Of a stretch of DNA of 64,000 nucleotides, positions 1 through 9,757 are shown piece by piece. Position 1 is the stretch's first letter, and every line of letters begins with the position of its first letter. The translations under genes and the position numbers were made by a program. This DNA comes from CAYYIS01 sp964470965 (GTDB lineage Bacteria > JAAXHH01 > JABIQT01). The notes below the pieces were generated by a model that saw nothing but the letters and a program-made list of their open reading frames with translations, did no database searches and was not told the origin of the DNA. Location of the stretch: contig CAYYIS010000010.1 in NCBI GenBank assembly GCA_964470965.1, positions 51,108-115,107 of the forward strand, written 5' to 3'.

Positions 1-3000
1 GTCGATGCCAAGTCCAGCGGTCACGGCAAACGCGCCGATGTAGTCCGCTCGCCCGCTATGGGCGGACGCTATGAAGTCTCCCAGGGAATAACACGGCGCG
101 TTTTCGGAACGCGGACGTTGCTGGCGCAGCATGTGAAACCGAGTCAACGTTTTTGAGCGCGTATCGTCCGTATACAGCACCACATCGTCACCTTCGGCCA
201 GTGCGGGAAAGAAACCCCAGGCAGCTTTCGCCTGCAGTAGCCGTTCGGAAACGATGCATTCAAGCAGGCGCTGCGCATCTTCGAAAAGGTCCCGGGCCTG
301 GGCGCCTACGACAGGATCTTCAATGATTTTCGGATAGCGCCCCCGCAATTCCCATGTATTAAAGAAAGGGGTCCAGTCAATGTAAGGTATGATATCCTCG
401 AGAGGAATATCATCCTCTACACGTACGCCTTGGAATTCCGGAATCCCGATCTGTGTCGCGGTCCAGTCGATTACGGGCCGCCGCTGTCGGGCCTCGTCTA
501 GCGGCAGGAGCGCTATGCGGGGCGTACGCCCTTCGTACTCGGCGCGGATGCGCTCATATTCGGCGCGTATCGCCGATTCATAACCTGGCTTGAGGGCATC
601 GCTGATAAGACTACCGACCACCTCCACGGCACGGGAAGCATCGAGTACATGCACCGTATTCGCGTGATATGAAGGTGCGATTTTTACGGCGGTGTGCTTT
701 CTGCTGGTTGTGGCACCGCCGATCAACAGGGGGATGTCGAAACCCTCCCGATCCATTTCCCGGGCCACATGTACCATCTCGTCCAGCGAAGGGGTGATCA
801 GTCCGCTCAATCCGATCAAGTCGGCCTCTTCGGTTCGGGCTGTCTGCAGGATCTTATCGACCGGCACCATCACGCCCAGATCGATAATCTCGTAGTTGTT
901 ACACGCCAGGACGACGCCGACGATGTTTTTACCGATGTCGTGCACATCGCCTTTTACGGTTGCCATCACGATTTTACCCTGATACTTCCGCGCGCCATCG
1001 TCCTGCCCCCCTTCCATGAACGGGATCAAGTATGCAACGGCCTTCTTCATAACTCTAGCGGTTTTGACGACCTGCGGCAGGAACATCTTGCCGTCGCCGA
1101 ACAGATCGCCGACCACGCTCATACCGCCCATCAACGGCCCTTCGATTATGTGCAACGGTCGTTCGTATTTCTGCCGCGCTTCCTCCACATCCTCTTCGAT
1201 GTAATCCGCGATGCCTTTTATCAGCGCATGGGAGAGACGTTCTTCCAGCGTACCCTGACGCCAGGATTCGTCTTTGACCTGTGCCTTACCTTTTTGCTTC
1301 TTCGTTTCAGCGAACTCAAGCAGCCGTTCCGTGGCGTCTTCCCGTCGGTTGAGCAGCACATCCTCTACCAGCTGCAACGTCTCCTCATCTATATCCTCAT
1401 AGAGCGCAAGCTGGCCGGCATTGACGATACCCATGTCCATTCCCGCCTGGATGGCATGGTACAGGAACGCGGCATGCATGGCCTCCCGAATGTAGTCGTT
1501 GCCGCGAAACGAGAACGAGATATTGCTCACGCCACCGCTCACCTTAGCCTTTGGAAATAGAACTTTAAGCCGTCGGATAGACTCGATAAAGTTAACAGCA
1601 TAGTCGTTGTGTTCCTCGATGCCAGTGGCCACGGTAAGGATGTTCGGATCAAATATGATGTCAAGTGGATCCGTGCCTACGTCTTCGGTCAGAATCCTGT
1701 AAGAACGCGCCAGGATCTCCACCTTCCGGTCTACCGACGTGGCCTGTCCTTCCTCGTCAAAAGCCATTACAACAACCGCCGCCCCGTAGGCTTTGACCAG
1801 ATGGGCGTATTTCCTGAACTGCGCTTCGCCCTCTTTGAGACTGATGGAGTTGACGACTCCCTTGCCCTGGACACACTTGAGACCGGCTTCTATCACCGAC
1901 CATTTGGAACTGTCGATCATGATGGGCACGCGGGCAACATCCGGTTCGGCGGCGATGTAGTTCAGGAACGTGGTCATGGCCTCTCCACCATCTAACATGC
2001 CTTCGTCCATATTTACGTCGATGATATTGGCTCCGCCTTCCACCTGCTGGCGCGCCACCTCCAGCCCTTCTTCGAATCTGTCCTTCAGAATCAGTTTGGC
2101 AAATCGGCGGGAACCGGTAACATTGGTGCGTTCGCCGATCATCGTGAAGGTGCTGTCTTTGAATATTTTGAACGGTTCGAGGCCGCTGTACACAGAAATT
2201 TCTTCCTGCTCGGGCGGTGTACGCGGCCTGCCTCGCACTTCCACCGCCTGCGCGATGGCACGGATATGGTCGGGCGTGGATCCACAGCACCCGCCTACGA
2301 AGTTAAGCCATCCTTCAGATACGAAAGAACCGAGTACTTCGGCCATATGCTCCGGCGTATCGTCGTACCCACCGAATTCGTTGGGCAGTCCCGCGTTGGG
2401 ATAACAACTCATGTAAATCGGCACGGTGTGGGACAGTTCTTCCACATACCCGCCCATCTGGTCAGCTCCCAGCGAACAATTGATGCCCATGCTCAGCAAA
2501 TTGAAATGGCTGATAGAGGTCCAGAAAGCTTCGAGCGTCTGTCCCGAGAGTGTGCGTCCGCTGGCATCGGTGACCGTCACGGATGCCATAACGGGCACCT
2601 GACGCATTCCCTCGTCGAACAACCGCTGGATTGCGAATAGGCCGGCTTTGATGTTGAGTGTGTCGAAAGTGGTCTCCATCATGAGCAGGTCCGCACCACC
2701 CGCGATCAGCGCGCGGGCCTGAACCCCATAGGACGTCGCCAGATCGTCGAAGGTCACCAAACGATACGCCGGGTTGTTGACGTCCGGCGATAGCGACGCC
2801 GTTCTGGTGGTCGGCCCCATAGCGCCTACGACAAAACGGGGCCGTGAAGGATCTTCGGCAACAAAGGCATCTACGGCACGACGGGCAACCTGAGCAGCGG
2901 CCAGACTGATGTCGTAGCTGTGTGCCTCCAGGCCGTAATCCGCCTGTGACGTGGAGGTAGCCGTGAAGGTATTCGTCTCGATCAGATCAGCGCCGGCTTC

Positions 3001-3273
3001 GAGATACTTGCGGTGGATCTCCTCGATGATATCCGGGCGTGTGAGGGACAGCAGGTCATTGTTACCCTTAAGATCTTTAGGATGATCCTTAAATTTATCC
3101 CCACGAAAGTCTACTTCTTCAAGCCCATAACCCTGAATCAAGGATCCCATGGCGCCATCGAATATGAGGATACGTTCGGACAGCAGGCCGTGGAGCTGTG
3201 CGACGATTTCCGTATATGAGGTATGAGTTTCAGGTTGGCTGAAGATAGTGTCTCCTGAGCGAAGTGTCACCAC
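1..3273 (-). CDS. metH: Cobalamin-dependent methionine synthase (3' end beyond window)
   Basis: MetH transfers a methyl group from methyltetrahydrofolate to homocysteine through B12 in the cytoplasm. The minus strand stays open from about 3312 to the window edge, about 1,090 codons. In order it shows the homocysteine domain (LLSERILIFDGAMGS near the start, then zinc-ligand cysteines in MGINCSLG and GGCCGSTPDH), the pterin-binding domain (FTMIGERTNVTGSRRF), the B12 domain (DVHDIGKNIVG, with the cobalt-ligand histidine) and most of the SAM-dependent activation domain. The last stretch of the activation domain lies outside the window. The start is uncertain: tandem GTG codons at 3273 and 3270 or an in-frame ATG at 3312 are possible, and none has a good Shine-Dalgarno. 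Family is certain from several independent motifs. Confidence 0.96.
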   Translation of the reverse strand, partial: MVTLRSGDTIFSQPETHTSYTEIVAQLHGLLSERILIFDGAMGSLIQGYGLEEVDFRGDKFKDHPKDLKGNNDLLSLTRPDIIEEIHRKYLEAGADLIETNTFTATSTSQADYGLEAHSYDISLAAAQVARRAVDAFVAEDPSRPRFVVGAMGPTTRTASLSPDVNNPAYRLVTFDDLATSYGVQARALIAGGADLLMMETTFDTLNIKAGLFAIQRLFDEGMRQVPVMASVTVTDASGRTLSGQTLEAFWTSISHFNLLSMGINCSLGADQMGGYVEELSHTVPIYMSCYPNAGLPNEFGGYDDTPEHMAEVLGSFVSEGWLNFVGGCCGSTPDHIRAIAQAVEVRGRPRTPPEQEEISVYSGLEPFKIFKDSTFTMIGERTNVTGSRRFAKLILKDRFEEGLEVARQQVEGGANIIDVNMDEGMLDGGEAMTTFLNYIAAEPDVARVPIMIDSSKWSVIEAGLKCVQGKGVVNSISLKEGEAQFRKYAHLVKAYGAAVVVMAFDEEGQATSVDRKVEILARSYRILTEDVGTDPLDIIFDPNILTVATGIEEHNDYAVNFIESIRRLKVLFPKAKVSGGVSNISFSFRGNDYIREAMHAAFLYHAIQAGMDMGIVNAGQLALYEDIDEETLQLVEDVLLNRREDATERLLEFAETKKQKGKAQVKDESWRQGTLEERLSHALIKGIADYIEEDVEEARQKYERPLHIIEGPLMGGMSVVGDLFGDGKMFLPQVVKTARVMKKAVAYLIPFMEGGQDDGARKYQGKIVMATVKGDVHDIGKNIVGVVLACNNYEIIDLGVMVPVDKILQTARTEEADLIGLSGLITPSLDEMVHVAREMDREGFDIPLLIGGATTSRKHTAVKIAPSYHANTVHVLDASRAVEVVGSLISDALKPGYESAIRAEYERIRAEYEGRTPRIALLPLDEARQRRPVIDWTATQIGIPEFQGVRVEDDIPLEDIIPYIDWTPFFNTWELRGRYPKIIEDPVVGAQARDLFEDAQRLLECIVSERLLQAKAAWGFFPALAEGDDVVLYTDDTRSKTLTRFHMLRQQRPRSENAPCYSLGDFIASAHSGRADYIGAFAVTAGLGID

Positions 3274-3340
3274 TGGGGAGGTCGGGTCTCCCTGAGTCCG
3301 GAAAAGAATCATTAAAGGCACAGTCGCCAATAACAGGGAG

Positions 3341-3374
3341 ATACCGGCATTTCAGCCGGGGCGACAGCCAGTAT
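3341..3374 (-). promoter_or_regulatory. Hairpin in the metH leader
   Basis: An 8 bp inverted repeat (3341-3348 against 3367-3374, one G-T pair on the transcribed strand) with an 18 nt GC-rich loop lies about 70-100 bases upstream of metH. The position suggests a leader RNA structure. I could not match it to SAM, SAH or cobalamin riboswitch consensus sequences, and it has no T-run to make it a terminator. Function is unknown. Confidence 0.3.
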
Positions 3375-3455
3375 CAGAAAGATCATTCAAACCGGAACTG
3401 CTTATGGATTCCTAAAACAAAAGAAAGATGGTCGTTCAATCAATAAAGAAATTGT

Positions 3456-5987
3456 TTATCGGGATGACGGGATCGTTGAGCTGATCGTGTCACCCTGTGC
3501 CAGGTTTAATTCAGATTCCCATGTATTTAAGGTATCGCCCACCTTCAGTTTTGACAGGGTAAGCTCGCCATGTAAAACGGTCAATTCGATATCAGAATCC
3601 GAGATCGAGTATGTGCCCCAGGCGTGACCGGTGGACCAGAACCAACGTCCTGGGTTCTTTGCAAACTGCATGGTCTTTTCGACGGCGGAAAACTGAAAGC
3701 CGGTAAGTGCCAGATGAGCCGCCCAGGCGGCCATGGCTCGGGCGTAGTGGTGGCCGCATTCCGCCTCGTCAAAGGGGTTGCGTTTGCGGCCGTCGTACCG
3801 TTCACGAATATTGGCGATACACAGAAGCCCCTCGTCGGTCTGCCCTTCGTAGAGCATACCGATGGCGGCGGTGTACTCGAATCCAGTCATGACTTCCGTG
3901 AAATACGGGAAGGGATTGTTGGGACGGTCTTTCGGGTAGCTGGCCATCAGCAGCGCGGATTCCTCGCCTGTGGCATAGGAACGCATGGTGTTGAAATGAT
4001 CGCCGAGGCCTTCACGGAGGTTATATTTCATAATACTGCGTAATGTGGTCCGAACATGGTTTTCATCGACCAGATATCCAAGTCCGCACACGTGCGCCAT
4101 ATACTGGCCAACAAGCTGATCCACCAGGCATCCGGGACCAAGCTGGTAGTCGGGTGACGACAGATCCGTGGCGCCCATACCGACCCGCAGGCTCTCAGCT
4201 ACGTTTTCTGCCTGTCCCGGTGTTCGAATTTCATGCTCGTAGTATTCACCGTTGAACAGGTGTTTGTCGATCCAGTCTCTCCCCTTCTGATAAAGCGCCC
4301 GGCACCGGTCCGCAAACGCCTCATCACCGGCGTACCGTGTCATCTCTTCGGCGGCGCGCAGAGCGCCCAGGTACCAGATGTTCATCTGGGGATTGGGGCC
4401 GTAGTATTCCACATCCATGGTATTATGCTGGCAGCCTTCCATCACGCCATCATGATCCGCGTCCCATCCGCCCGGTATCCAGCAGAACGCCAGTGCTTTT
4501 CTGATATTGGGCAGCAGTCTGTAAAGCGTGTCGTCATCGCCGGAGAGCTGCCAGTCGCGGTATATTTTCATGAGGCAGCCCATCTGGCCGTCCGCGGCTG
4601 CGTGCGCGATATTCCGGGCACGCTCGATAGGCAGTGATACGCGGAAGCTCATCATACCGTCGTCTCTGGTGGCGTGGACGAATTCCACCTCTCGCATTTT
4701 CAGGGCCAGATCACCAAACAGGAACGCAATCGATTGCTCATAGTTCCAAACATGGGTGCAGGATCCCAGGCAGCATCCGTCGTCGTCATTGCAGCCCTCC
4801 CATCCGAATAACAGACCATCCGGCGTCCGGAAGCAGGTCTGGCTGCGGAGGGTGCTCAAGTTGAATAGGGCGGCTTCCTTAACCACCTCCGGCAGGTCTG
4901 TCTGACAGAATGCTGAGACGAAATTTACCGTATCGGTTTCTAGCGTGTTAAGATGCGGTCCGACTTGTTTTACCACCTCCCAGGCATCTTGGTGCTGAGC
5001 GGTGTAGTAGTTACCGATGCGATCGCCGTTGTCACAGCAGGCGCCGCCGTCGCAGCAGCCTTCCTTCTGAGGCGCGGGCGTCCAAGTGTATCGATTCGGG
5101 AAATGCCAGGCCAAAAGGAAAGTGACGGAACGCGTTTCACCGGGTGCCAATTTAGTCTTGACGGCCAGGGAGGCGATGGGAGTGTCATCACCGCCTGCTT
5201 CACGGTCTTCGAGTATTCCATCGGTGCTGAAGTCATCCCAGAAATCAAGCAAGGATGATCCCCAACCTATCTTCTTCCATGCGGTCCGCATACTTATACC
5301 GGTACCGGACGGAGTAGCGAGAGCCATGGTGCCCCACTGGGCCGCCGTGCGATCTACATCTTTCGAGGTCATGTACAGACCTCGAAAGCCGTCGGATGCT
5401 CTGAATCGGTTCTGATTTCCCTTGCTCGTACCTTCCGAGCCGTCGTGACCTATGAAGTTTGGTATGGTTCCGCAGACGGAGATATCCACGGCCGTATCCA
5501 TTTTATTGGTCGCCACATAGCGCAGTACTGCCACCGGTAGGCCGCTGTTGTCCGCATCGCAGGGGATTAAAGGGTTGAACGCTTCCAACCTTACATCGAC
5601 AGGGACATTCGGGTCAGACAGTGAAACCTGACCGAAGGGGTATGCTGCTGCGAACGAACAGTCGGAAAACCGGGGCAGGCCGTGGTTGGGCGTTTGACTT
5701 CCGGATGCACCTTCGTATTCAAAATATTCGAGCGGGCCTTCGAGCAGCCGAGTTACGGCACGGGCTTTTTCCGGTCGGGCATACAACGCGAAAAAGGGCG
5801 CCCCGCTAAAGCGCCCTCCTGGAATGAAACCTTTGGCAGGTCGGTTCATGATCTCCCAGTCCCGGAGATCGCCCCGACCACCGAGTGACACGGTACCGGT
5901 TCCGATCCCTCCGATCGGCAATGCGATGCGCGCCAGATGATGCCGGTCGTATTTCTTCAGGACGGGCCAGGAGGTTAGTTCAGCCAT
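3456..5987 (-). CDS. GH116 beta-glucosidase / glucosylceramidase-like hydrolase (GBA2_N + DUF608)
   Basis: This 843-residue protein matches the non-lysosomal glucosylceramidase (GBA2) family, glycoside hydrolase family 116, which cleaves beta-glucosides. The N-terminal beta domain opens with a glycine-rich GGIGTGTVSLGGRGDLRDWE segment (residues 26-45). The C-terminal DUF608 alpha-barrel holds the active-site regions WEGCNDDDGCC (about 396-406) and MDVEYYGPNPQMN (about 524-536). An unusual cysteine cluster, CCDGGACC, sits at about 311-318. No signal peptide is visible, so it is probably cytoplasmic. It starts at an ATG behind CGGAG and lies 29 bases downstream of the sodium symporter gene, so the two are probably co-transcribed. 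The exact substrate cannot be read from the sequence. Confidence 0.88.
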   Translation of the reverse strand: MAELTSWPVLKKYDRHHLARIALPIGGIGTGTVSLGGRGDLRDWEIMNRPAKGFIPGGRFSGAPFFALYARPEKARAVTRLLEGPLEYFEYEGASGSQTPNHGLPRFSDCSFAAAYPFGQVSLSDPNVPVDVRLEAFNPLIPCDADNSGLPVAVLRYVATNKMDTAVDISVCGTIPNFIGHDGSEGTSKGNQNRFRASDGFRGLYMTSKDVDRTAAQWGTMALATPSGTGISMRTAWKKIGWGSSLLDFWDDFSTDGILEDREAGGDDTPIASLAVKTKLAPGETRSVTFLLAWHFPNRYTWTPAPQKEGCCDGGACCDNGDRIGNYYTAQHQDAWEVVKQVGPHLNTLETDTVNFVSAFCQTDLPEVVKEAALFNLSTLRSQTCFRTPDGLLFGWEGCNDDDGCCLGSCTHVWNYEQSIAFLFGDLALKMREVEFVHATRDDGMMSFRVSLPIERARNIAHAAADGQMGCLMKIYRDWQLSGDDDTLYRLLPNIRKALAFCWIPGGWDADHDGVMEGCQHNTMDVEYYGPNPQMNIWYLGALRAAEEMTRYAGDEAFADRCRALYQKGRDWIDKHLFNGEYYEHEIRTPGQAENVAESLRVGMGATDLSSPDYQLGPGCLVDQLVGQYMAHVCGLGYLVDENHVRTTLRSIMKYNLREGLGDHFNTMRSYATGEESALLMASYPKDRPNNPFPYFTEVMTGFEYTAAIGMLYEGQTDEGLLCIANIRERYDGRKRNPFDEAECGHHYARAMAAWAAHLALTGFQFSAVEKTMQFAKNPGRWFWSTGHAWGTYSISDSDIELTVLHGELTLSKLKVGDTLNTWESELNLAQGDTISSTIPSSR

Positions 5988-6016
5988 TTGATGCTCCGAT
6001 TTTTCAATAGGTTTCT

Positions 6017-7429
6017 TTAATTTGGTTTCTCTATTTCGTGGGCAGGAGCTTCGTTATAGCCGCTGTGAGATAGTTGACACCGAGCGATGTAGTCATGCAA
6101 TGCTCGCATCACACGGGGGGCAAGAAGGAGTGTGGAGACCATGGTAGGGATGGCCATCAGGGCAAACATTCCGTCGATTAGGGCTACGGCGGCATCCAGG
6201 GAAGTTACGGCGGCGACAATGATGCAGCCTACATAAAATATATTGTAGATCCCCTGGCGGTCGGCGCCAATCAGGAAGCCCAGGCACTTGGTCCCGTAGT
6301 AGGAATACGTGAAGATGGTGCTGGCGCTGAAGAACACGACACAGATGATGAGCAGGTACGATCCGAATCCCGGCATAGCGGATTCGAACGCGTTGGCGGT
6401 CAGCGTCACGCCGTTTACTGATGAGGTCTGCCAGACGCCGGTAATCAAGATCATAAGGGCAGTGCAGGTACACACGATCATCGTGTCGATTACGGGTTCC
6501 AGCATGGCGACGAGGCCTTCCCTTATGGGTTCACGGGTCTTTGCCGCCCCATGGGCCATGGATTCAGTACCTATCCCCGCCTCGTTCGAGAAAGCCGCCC
6601 GCCTTACTCCGGTCACGATCACTGTACCGATGGCTCCGCCGGCTACCGCCTGACCGCTGAACGCGTCCGTTATGATCAGTCCCAGATACTGCGGAACGTC
6701 GCCCAGATTAACCAGGATGACCCAGAGGGCACAGGCCATATAGAGGATCACCATGGCCGGTACCACGCGGGAGGCCACATCTGCGATGCGGGAGATGCCA
6801 CCGAAAATAACAATACCTACCAGCATCACGAGTGCAACACCGGCGCCGAAGTCAAACCAGAAGTGCTCCACGCTGTCGGTCACACCCATAGGCACGAAGA
6901 CCACGTCTCTGATTACCTGTACCAGCTGGTTGACCTGCAGAATTGGCAGGCAGCCGACAACACCCGCTACACAGAACAATGAAGCCAGTGGCTTCCAGGA
7001 TTTCCCCAGTCCCTCGACGACCACGTACATGGGGCCGCCCTGGGTGTTTCCTATGTTGTCCTGACCCCGATACATGATCGAAAGAGAACAGGTAAAGAAT
7101 TTGGTCGCGATTCCCACCAGGGCGCTGACCCACATCCAGAATATGGCGCCGGGACCGCCTACGGTTATGGCGATGGCCACACCCGAGATATTGCCCATTC
7201 CGATGGTCGCGGCCAGTGCGCTTACCAGCGCCTGGAAGTGGGTGATATCGCCAGGCTCGTCAGGATCGTCGAATTTGCCGCGGATAATCTCTATGGAATG
7301 TTTGAAATAGCGAAAGGGGATTAAACGGGAAAATCCCAGGAGAAAAGCACCACCACCGATCAGCAGGAATAATAGGTATGACCATGCGATATCCGCAAAG
7401 TCGACCACGAATTGCTCGACCTGTTCCAC
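6017..7429 (-). CDS. Sodium:alanine/glycine symporter family (AGCS) transporter
   Basis: A 470-residue polytopic inner-membrane protein with about 10 hydrophobic segments. It carries the AGCS signature in the first third (ATIGMGNISGVAIAITVGGP) and the conserved AAFSNEAGIGTESMAHGAA motif in the middle. The family imports alanine, glycine or related small amino acids with sodium. It starts at GTG behind GGAG. The next gene on the strand is the GH116 hydrolase after a short gap, which hints at a joint uptake and breakdown role, but the substrate is not fixed by the sequence. Confidence 0.92.
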   Translation of the reverse strand: MEQVEQFVVDFADIAWSYLLFLLIGGGAFLLGFSRLIPFRYFKHSIEIIRGKFDDPDEPGDITHFQALVSALAATIGMGNISGVAIAITVGGPGAIFWMWVSALVGIATKFFTCSLSIMYRGQDNIGNTQGGPMYVVVEGLGKSWKPLASLFCVAGVVGCLPILQVNQLVQVIRDVVFVPMGVTDSVEHFWFDFGAGVALVMLVGIVIFGGISRIADVASRVVPAMVILYMACALWVILVNLGDVPQYLGLIITDAFSGQAVAGGAIGTVIVTGVRRAAFSNEAGIGTESMAHGAAKTREPIREGLVAMLEPVIDTMIVCTCTALMILITGVWQTSSVNGVTLTANAFESAMPGFGSYLLIICVVFFSASTIFTYSYYGTKCLGFLIGADRQGIYNIFYVGCIIVAAVTSLDAAVALIDGMFALMAIPTMVSTLLLAPRVMRALHDYIARCQLSHSGYNEAPAHEIEKPN

Positions 7430-7784
7430 GTAGTATGCTCCTTCATATGATTGTCAGATTCGGATGATCTATCATGACAATCTGCGAGGATGTTGTCAAG
7501 CGATATTCCTACCAGCCTACTTTGCTCAGATCATCTTCGAAAAGGCCGGATACAATCCGAATACCGAATATACCAGAATCCATTTAAAGTACTGATGTCG
7601 ACTGGAATTGCTCTGCAAATTACTCGGTGCATAGTCCATGGCCTCTACCGTCTCCTTAAGTTAAACGCGTAGGTCGTTTTTAATATTCAATACAGGGGGG
7701 ACAGGCCGGGAAGGTTTTGGGGGGAGATTAAATGGTGCCTGGCGTGATGGCACACGCCTAATGGCAACCGTTTTCTTGGTTTGA
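7430..7784. other. Intergenic, no gene recognised
   Basis: About 355 bases upstream of the AGCS gene and downstream of the enolase-superfamily gene. Both strands carry short open frames, but none has a ribosome binding site or a protein-like composition. It presumably holds the promoter of the symporter-GH116 pair and the 3' untranslated end of the dehydratase gene. No clear terminator was found. Confidence 0.5.
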
Positions 7785-8915
7785 CTACCAGTTCGTGAAC
7801 GTCCCGTCCTGCCGGTGAAGCATGGGCGCCTGCACCGGATGATAAGGATGTTTGAGGGCGGCTTCTTCGTCGAATTCAATGCCAAGGCCGGGCGTCTCGG
7901 GCGGCAGCAGGTATCCGTCTTCCCATTCCGCCTGCACGGGAAATACGTCGGCTAGTGCACCGGGTTTGGCTGGCATTTCCTGAACGCCGAAGTTGGGAGT
8001 GGCCAGGTCCAGGTGAAGACAGGCCGAAGCCGAAACCGGACCGAGAGGATTGTGCGGAGCGATGTTAATATAATGGGTTTCCGCCCAGCCGGAAACCTTC
8101 CGGGCTTCGGTGAGACCACCGACGAGACATAGGTCAATCCGGGCATAGTTTATCAGGTCGTGTTCTATCAACTCCCGGAATTCCCATTTGCTGGAATAAT
8201 GCTCTCCCACGCCGAGCGGTACGGCCACATGACGGCGTAAATGATGATAGGATTCTTTATTTTCGGAACGCAGGGGATCTTCCACGAAGAACAACCGGAA
8301 TTCCTCCACCGCCCGGCAGAACGTGATTGCGTCGGCGGGATCGAGCCGGGTGTGGACATCGCACAGAAGCTCAATCTCGTCGCCGACCGCCTCCCGCACG
8401 GCCCGGCATTGTTCGATGCCATGGCGCAAGGCACGGGATGGTTCGAACAGGTCACCTTCCGAGAGCAGCCCCCAGCGGATGAATTTCCAGCCGTCCTCCA
8501 CCAACTGCAGGGCTGCTGTGGCCAGCGCTTCCGGAGTTGCGCCGCCTGCATGGGGATAGCAGACGACTCGGTCCCGGCACCGCCCGCCCAGCAGTTCGTA
8601 CACCGGCACGCCGAGGGCTTTTCCGTGTATATCCCACAACGCGATGTCGATGGCGCTGATGGCCGCCGACAGTGTGCGCTCGCCGGGAAAGAAACTGCCG
8701 CGGAACATTACCTGCCAGAGATGCTCCTTGCGGGTCGGATCCTGGCCTATCAGCAGGGGCTTGAGTGTGTTGACGGTCTCGAGAACCGCCAGCTCCCGCC
8801 AAGTCAATCCGCTCTCACCGACACCGTAGAGACCGCTGTCCGTCTCTACTTTGACGATCAGATAATTGCGTCCACCACCCCAGACGGGGAATGCTTTTAC
8901 ATCGGTAATTTTCAC
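7785..8915 (-). CDS. Enolase-superfamily acid-sugar dehydratase (galactonate/mannonate dehydratase-like)
   Basis: A 376-residue mandelate racemase/muconate lactonizing enzyme family protein. The N-terminal capping domain is followed by a TIM barrel with the magnesium ligands Asp186 (in CDVHTR), Glu212 (VEDP) and Glu238 (GVGEH). The His188 and His288 (APHNPLGP) placement is typical of the D-galactonate/D-mannonate dehydratase branch, which removes water from a sugar acid to give a 2-keto-3-deoxy acid. Length is normal. The start is GTG. It follows the MsrB gene by 15 bases and is probably co-transcribed with it, although the two functions are unrelated. Which sugar acid is used is unknown. Confidence 0.88.
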   Translation of the reverse strand: MKITDVKAFPVWGGGRNYLIVKVETDSGLYGVGESGLTWRELAVLETVNTLKPLLIGQDPTRKEHLWQVMFRGSFFPGERTLSAAISAIDIALWDIHGKALGVPVYELLGGRCRDRVVCYPHAGGATPEALATAALQLVEDGWKFIRWGLLSEGDLFEPSRALRHGIEQCRAVREAVGDEIELLCDVHTRLDPADAITFCRAVEEFRLFFVEDPLRSENKESYHHLRRHVAVPLGVGEHYSSKWEFRELIEHDLINYARIDLCLVGGLTEARKVSGWAETHYINIAPHNPLGPVSASACLHLDLATPNFGVQEMPAKPGALADVFPVQAEWEDGYLLPPETPGLGIEFDEEAALKHPYHPVQAPMLHRQDGTFTNW

Positions 8916-8930
8916 AGGTAGCGGAATCCT

Positions 8931-9509
8931 TTATTCTTCGGCATTCTTCTCCATCTCGGCTCTGGGTGTGAAATCCAAGGAGGCGGAGTTCATGCAATAA
9001 CGCAGGCCAGTCGGACGTGGACCGTCGTTGAAGACGTGGCCCAGATGGCCGTCGCAGCGTTTGCACACCACCTCGGTGCGCACCATTCCGAAACTATGAT
9101 CGGATTCCTCTTCCACATTTTCTTCTGCCACCGGTTCGTAAAAACTCGGCCACCCGGTGCCGGAATCGAACTTCGTTTTGGAATCGAAAACCGCTGTACC
9201 GCAACCGATGCATTTGTAAATACCGTCTTCATCATGCTTGTTGTATTTTCCGGTGAAGGCTCGTTCGGTGCCTTTCTCCCGGGTGACGTGGTACTGCTCG
9301 TCGGTTAGTTGATTTCGCCACTCTTCCACTGTTTTTACCACTTTATCTGCCATGATGACTCCTTTTGGTTCGCCTGAATCGGTTAATTCCATGATCGTAA
9401 CAGTCCGAGGCGTAGTTGGATCACTATGTGCCGAGGTCTGTTGACCGGCCGTTCCGCAACCCACTGATAACAGCAGGGAAAGTATAAATGTAAGAGATAC
9501 TGATTTCAT
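8931..9509 (-). CDS. msrB: Peptide-methionine (R)-S-oxide reductase, lipoprotein form
   Basis: A 192-residue MsrB that reduces methionine-R-sulfoxide in damaged proteins. The domain has both zinc CxxC pairs (Cys100/Cys103 and Cys149/Cys152) and the catalytic cysteine Cys172 in RYCMNSASLDF. The first 17 residues form a hydrophobic signal ending in a lipobox-like LSVGC, so Cys18 should be lipidated and the enzyme anchored in the periplasm. A GGGAG ribosome site lies 9 bases before the ATG. An internal ATG near residue 53 could give a cytoplasmic form, but the signal peptide is well formed. It is followed closely by the dehydratase gene. Confidence 0.94.
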   Translation of the reverse strand: MKSVSLTFILSLLLSVGCGTAGQQTSAHSDPTTPRTVTIMELTDSGEPKGVIMADKVVKTVEEWRNQLTDEQYHVTREKGTERAFTGKYNKHDEDGIYKCIGCGTAVFDSKTKFDSGTGWPSFYEPVAEENVEEESDHSFGMVRTEVVCKRCDGHLGHVFNDGPRPTGLRYCMNSASLDFTPRAEMEKNAEE

Positions 9510-9757
9510 AAAATGCGTCTCCCGGATATGTACTCCATGATCACGCTATGCTGTCATCCTTTAACATACCCTCACCCGTAACTTTGAAACGGCCTAATCC
9601 TACGCCCTGGGATTTAACGGCTGACCACAAGATTCCCTACAGGATATCGGTTTGTCCATCGGACCCCGCTGTAAATGTGACTGAGATCCAGCACTGTTTT
9701 AGCGCTTTAGAATGTGATGGGTAGGGCGACAGGAGTCTTTTTTAAAGTGAACCCGGT

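Noticed and set aside
694..1560. 288-codon plus-strand open frame
   Set aside because: It is antisense to the B12-binding region of metH, which has unmistakable motifs on the minus strand.
1757..2290. 177-codon minus-strand open frame within metH
   Set aside because: It is an arginine-rich shadow in another frame of the methionine synthase gene.
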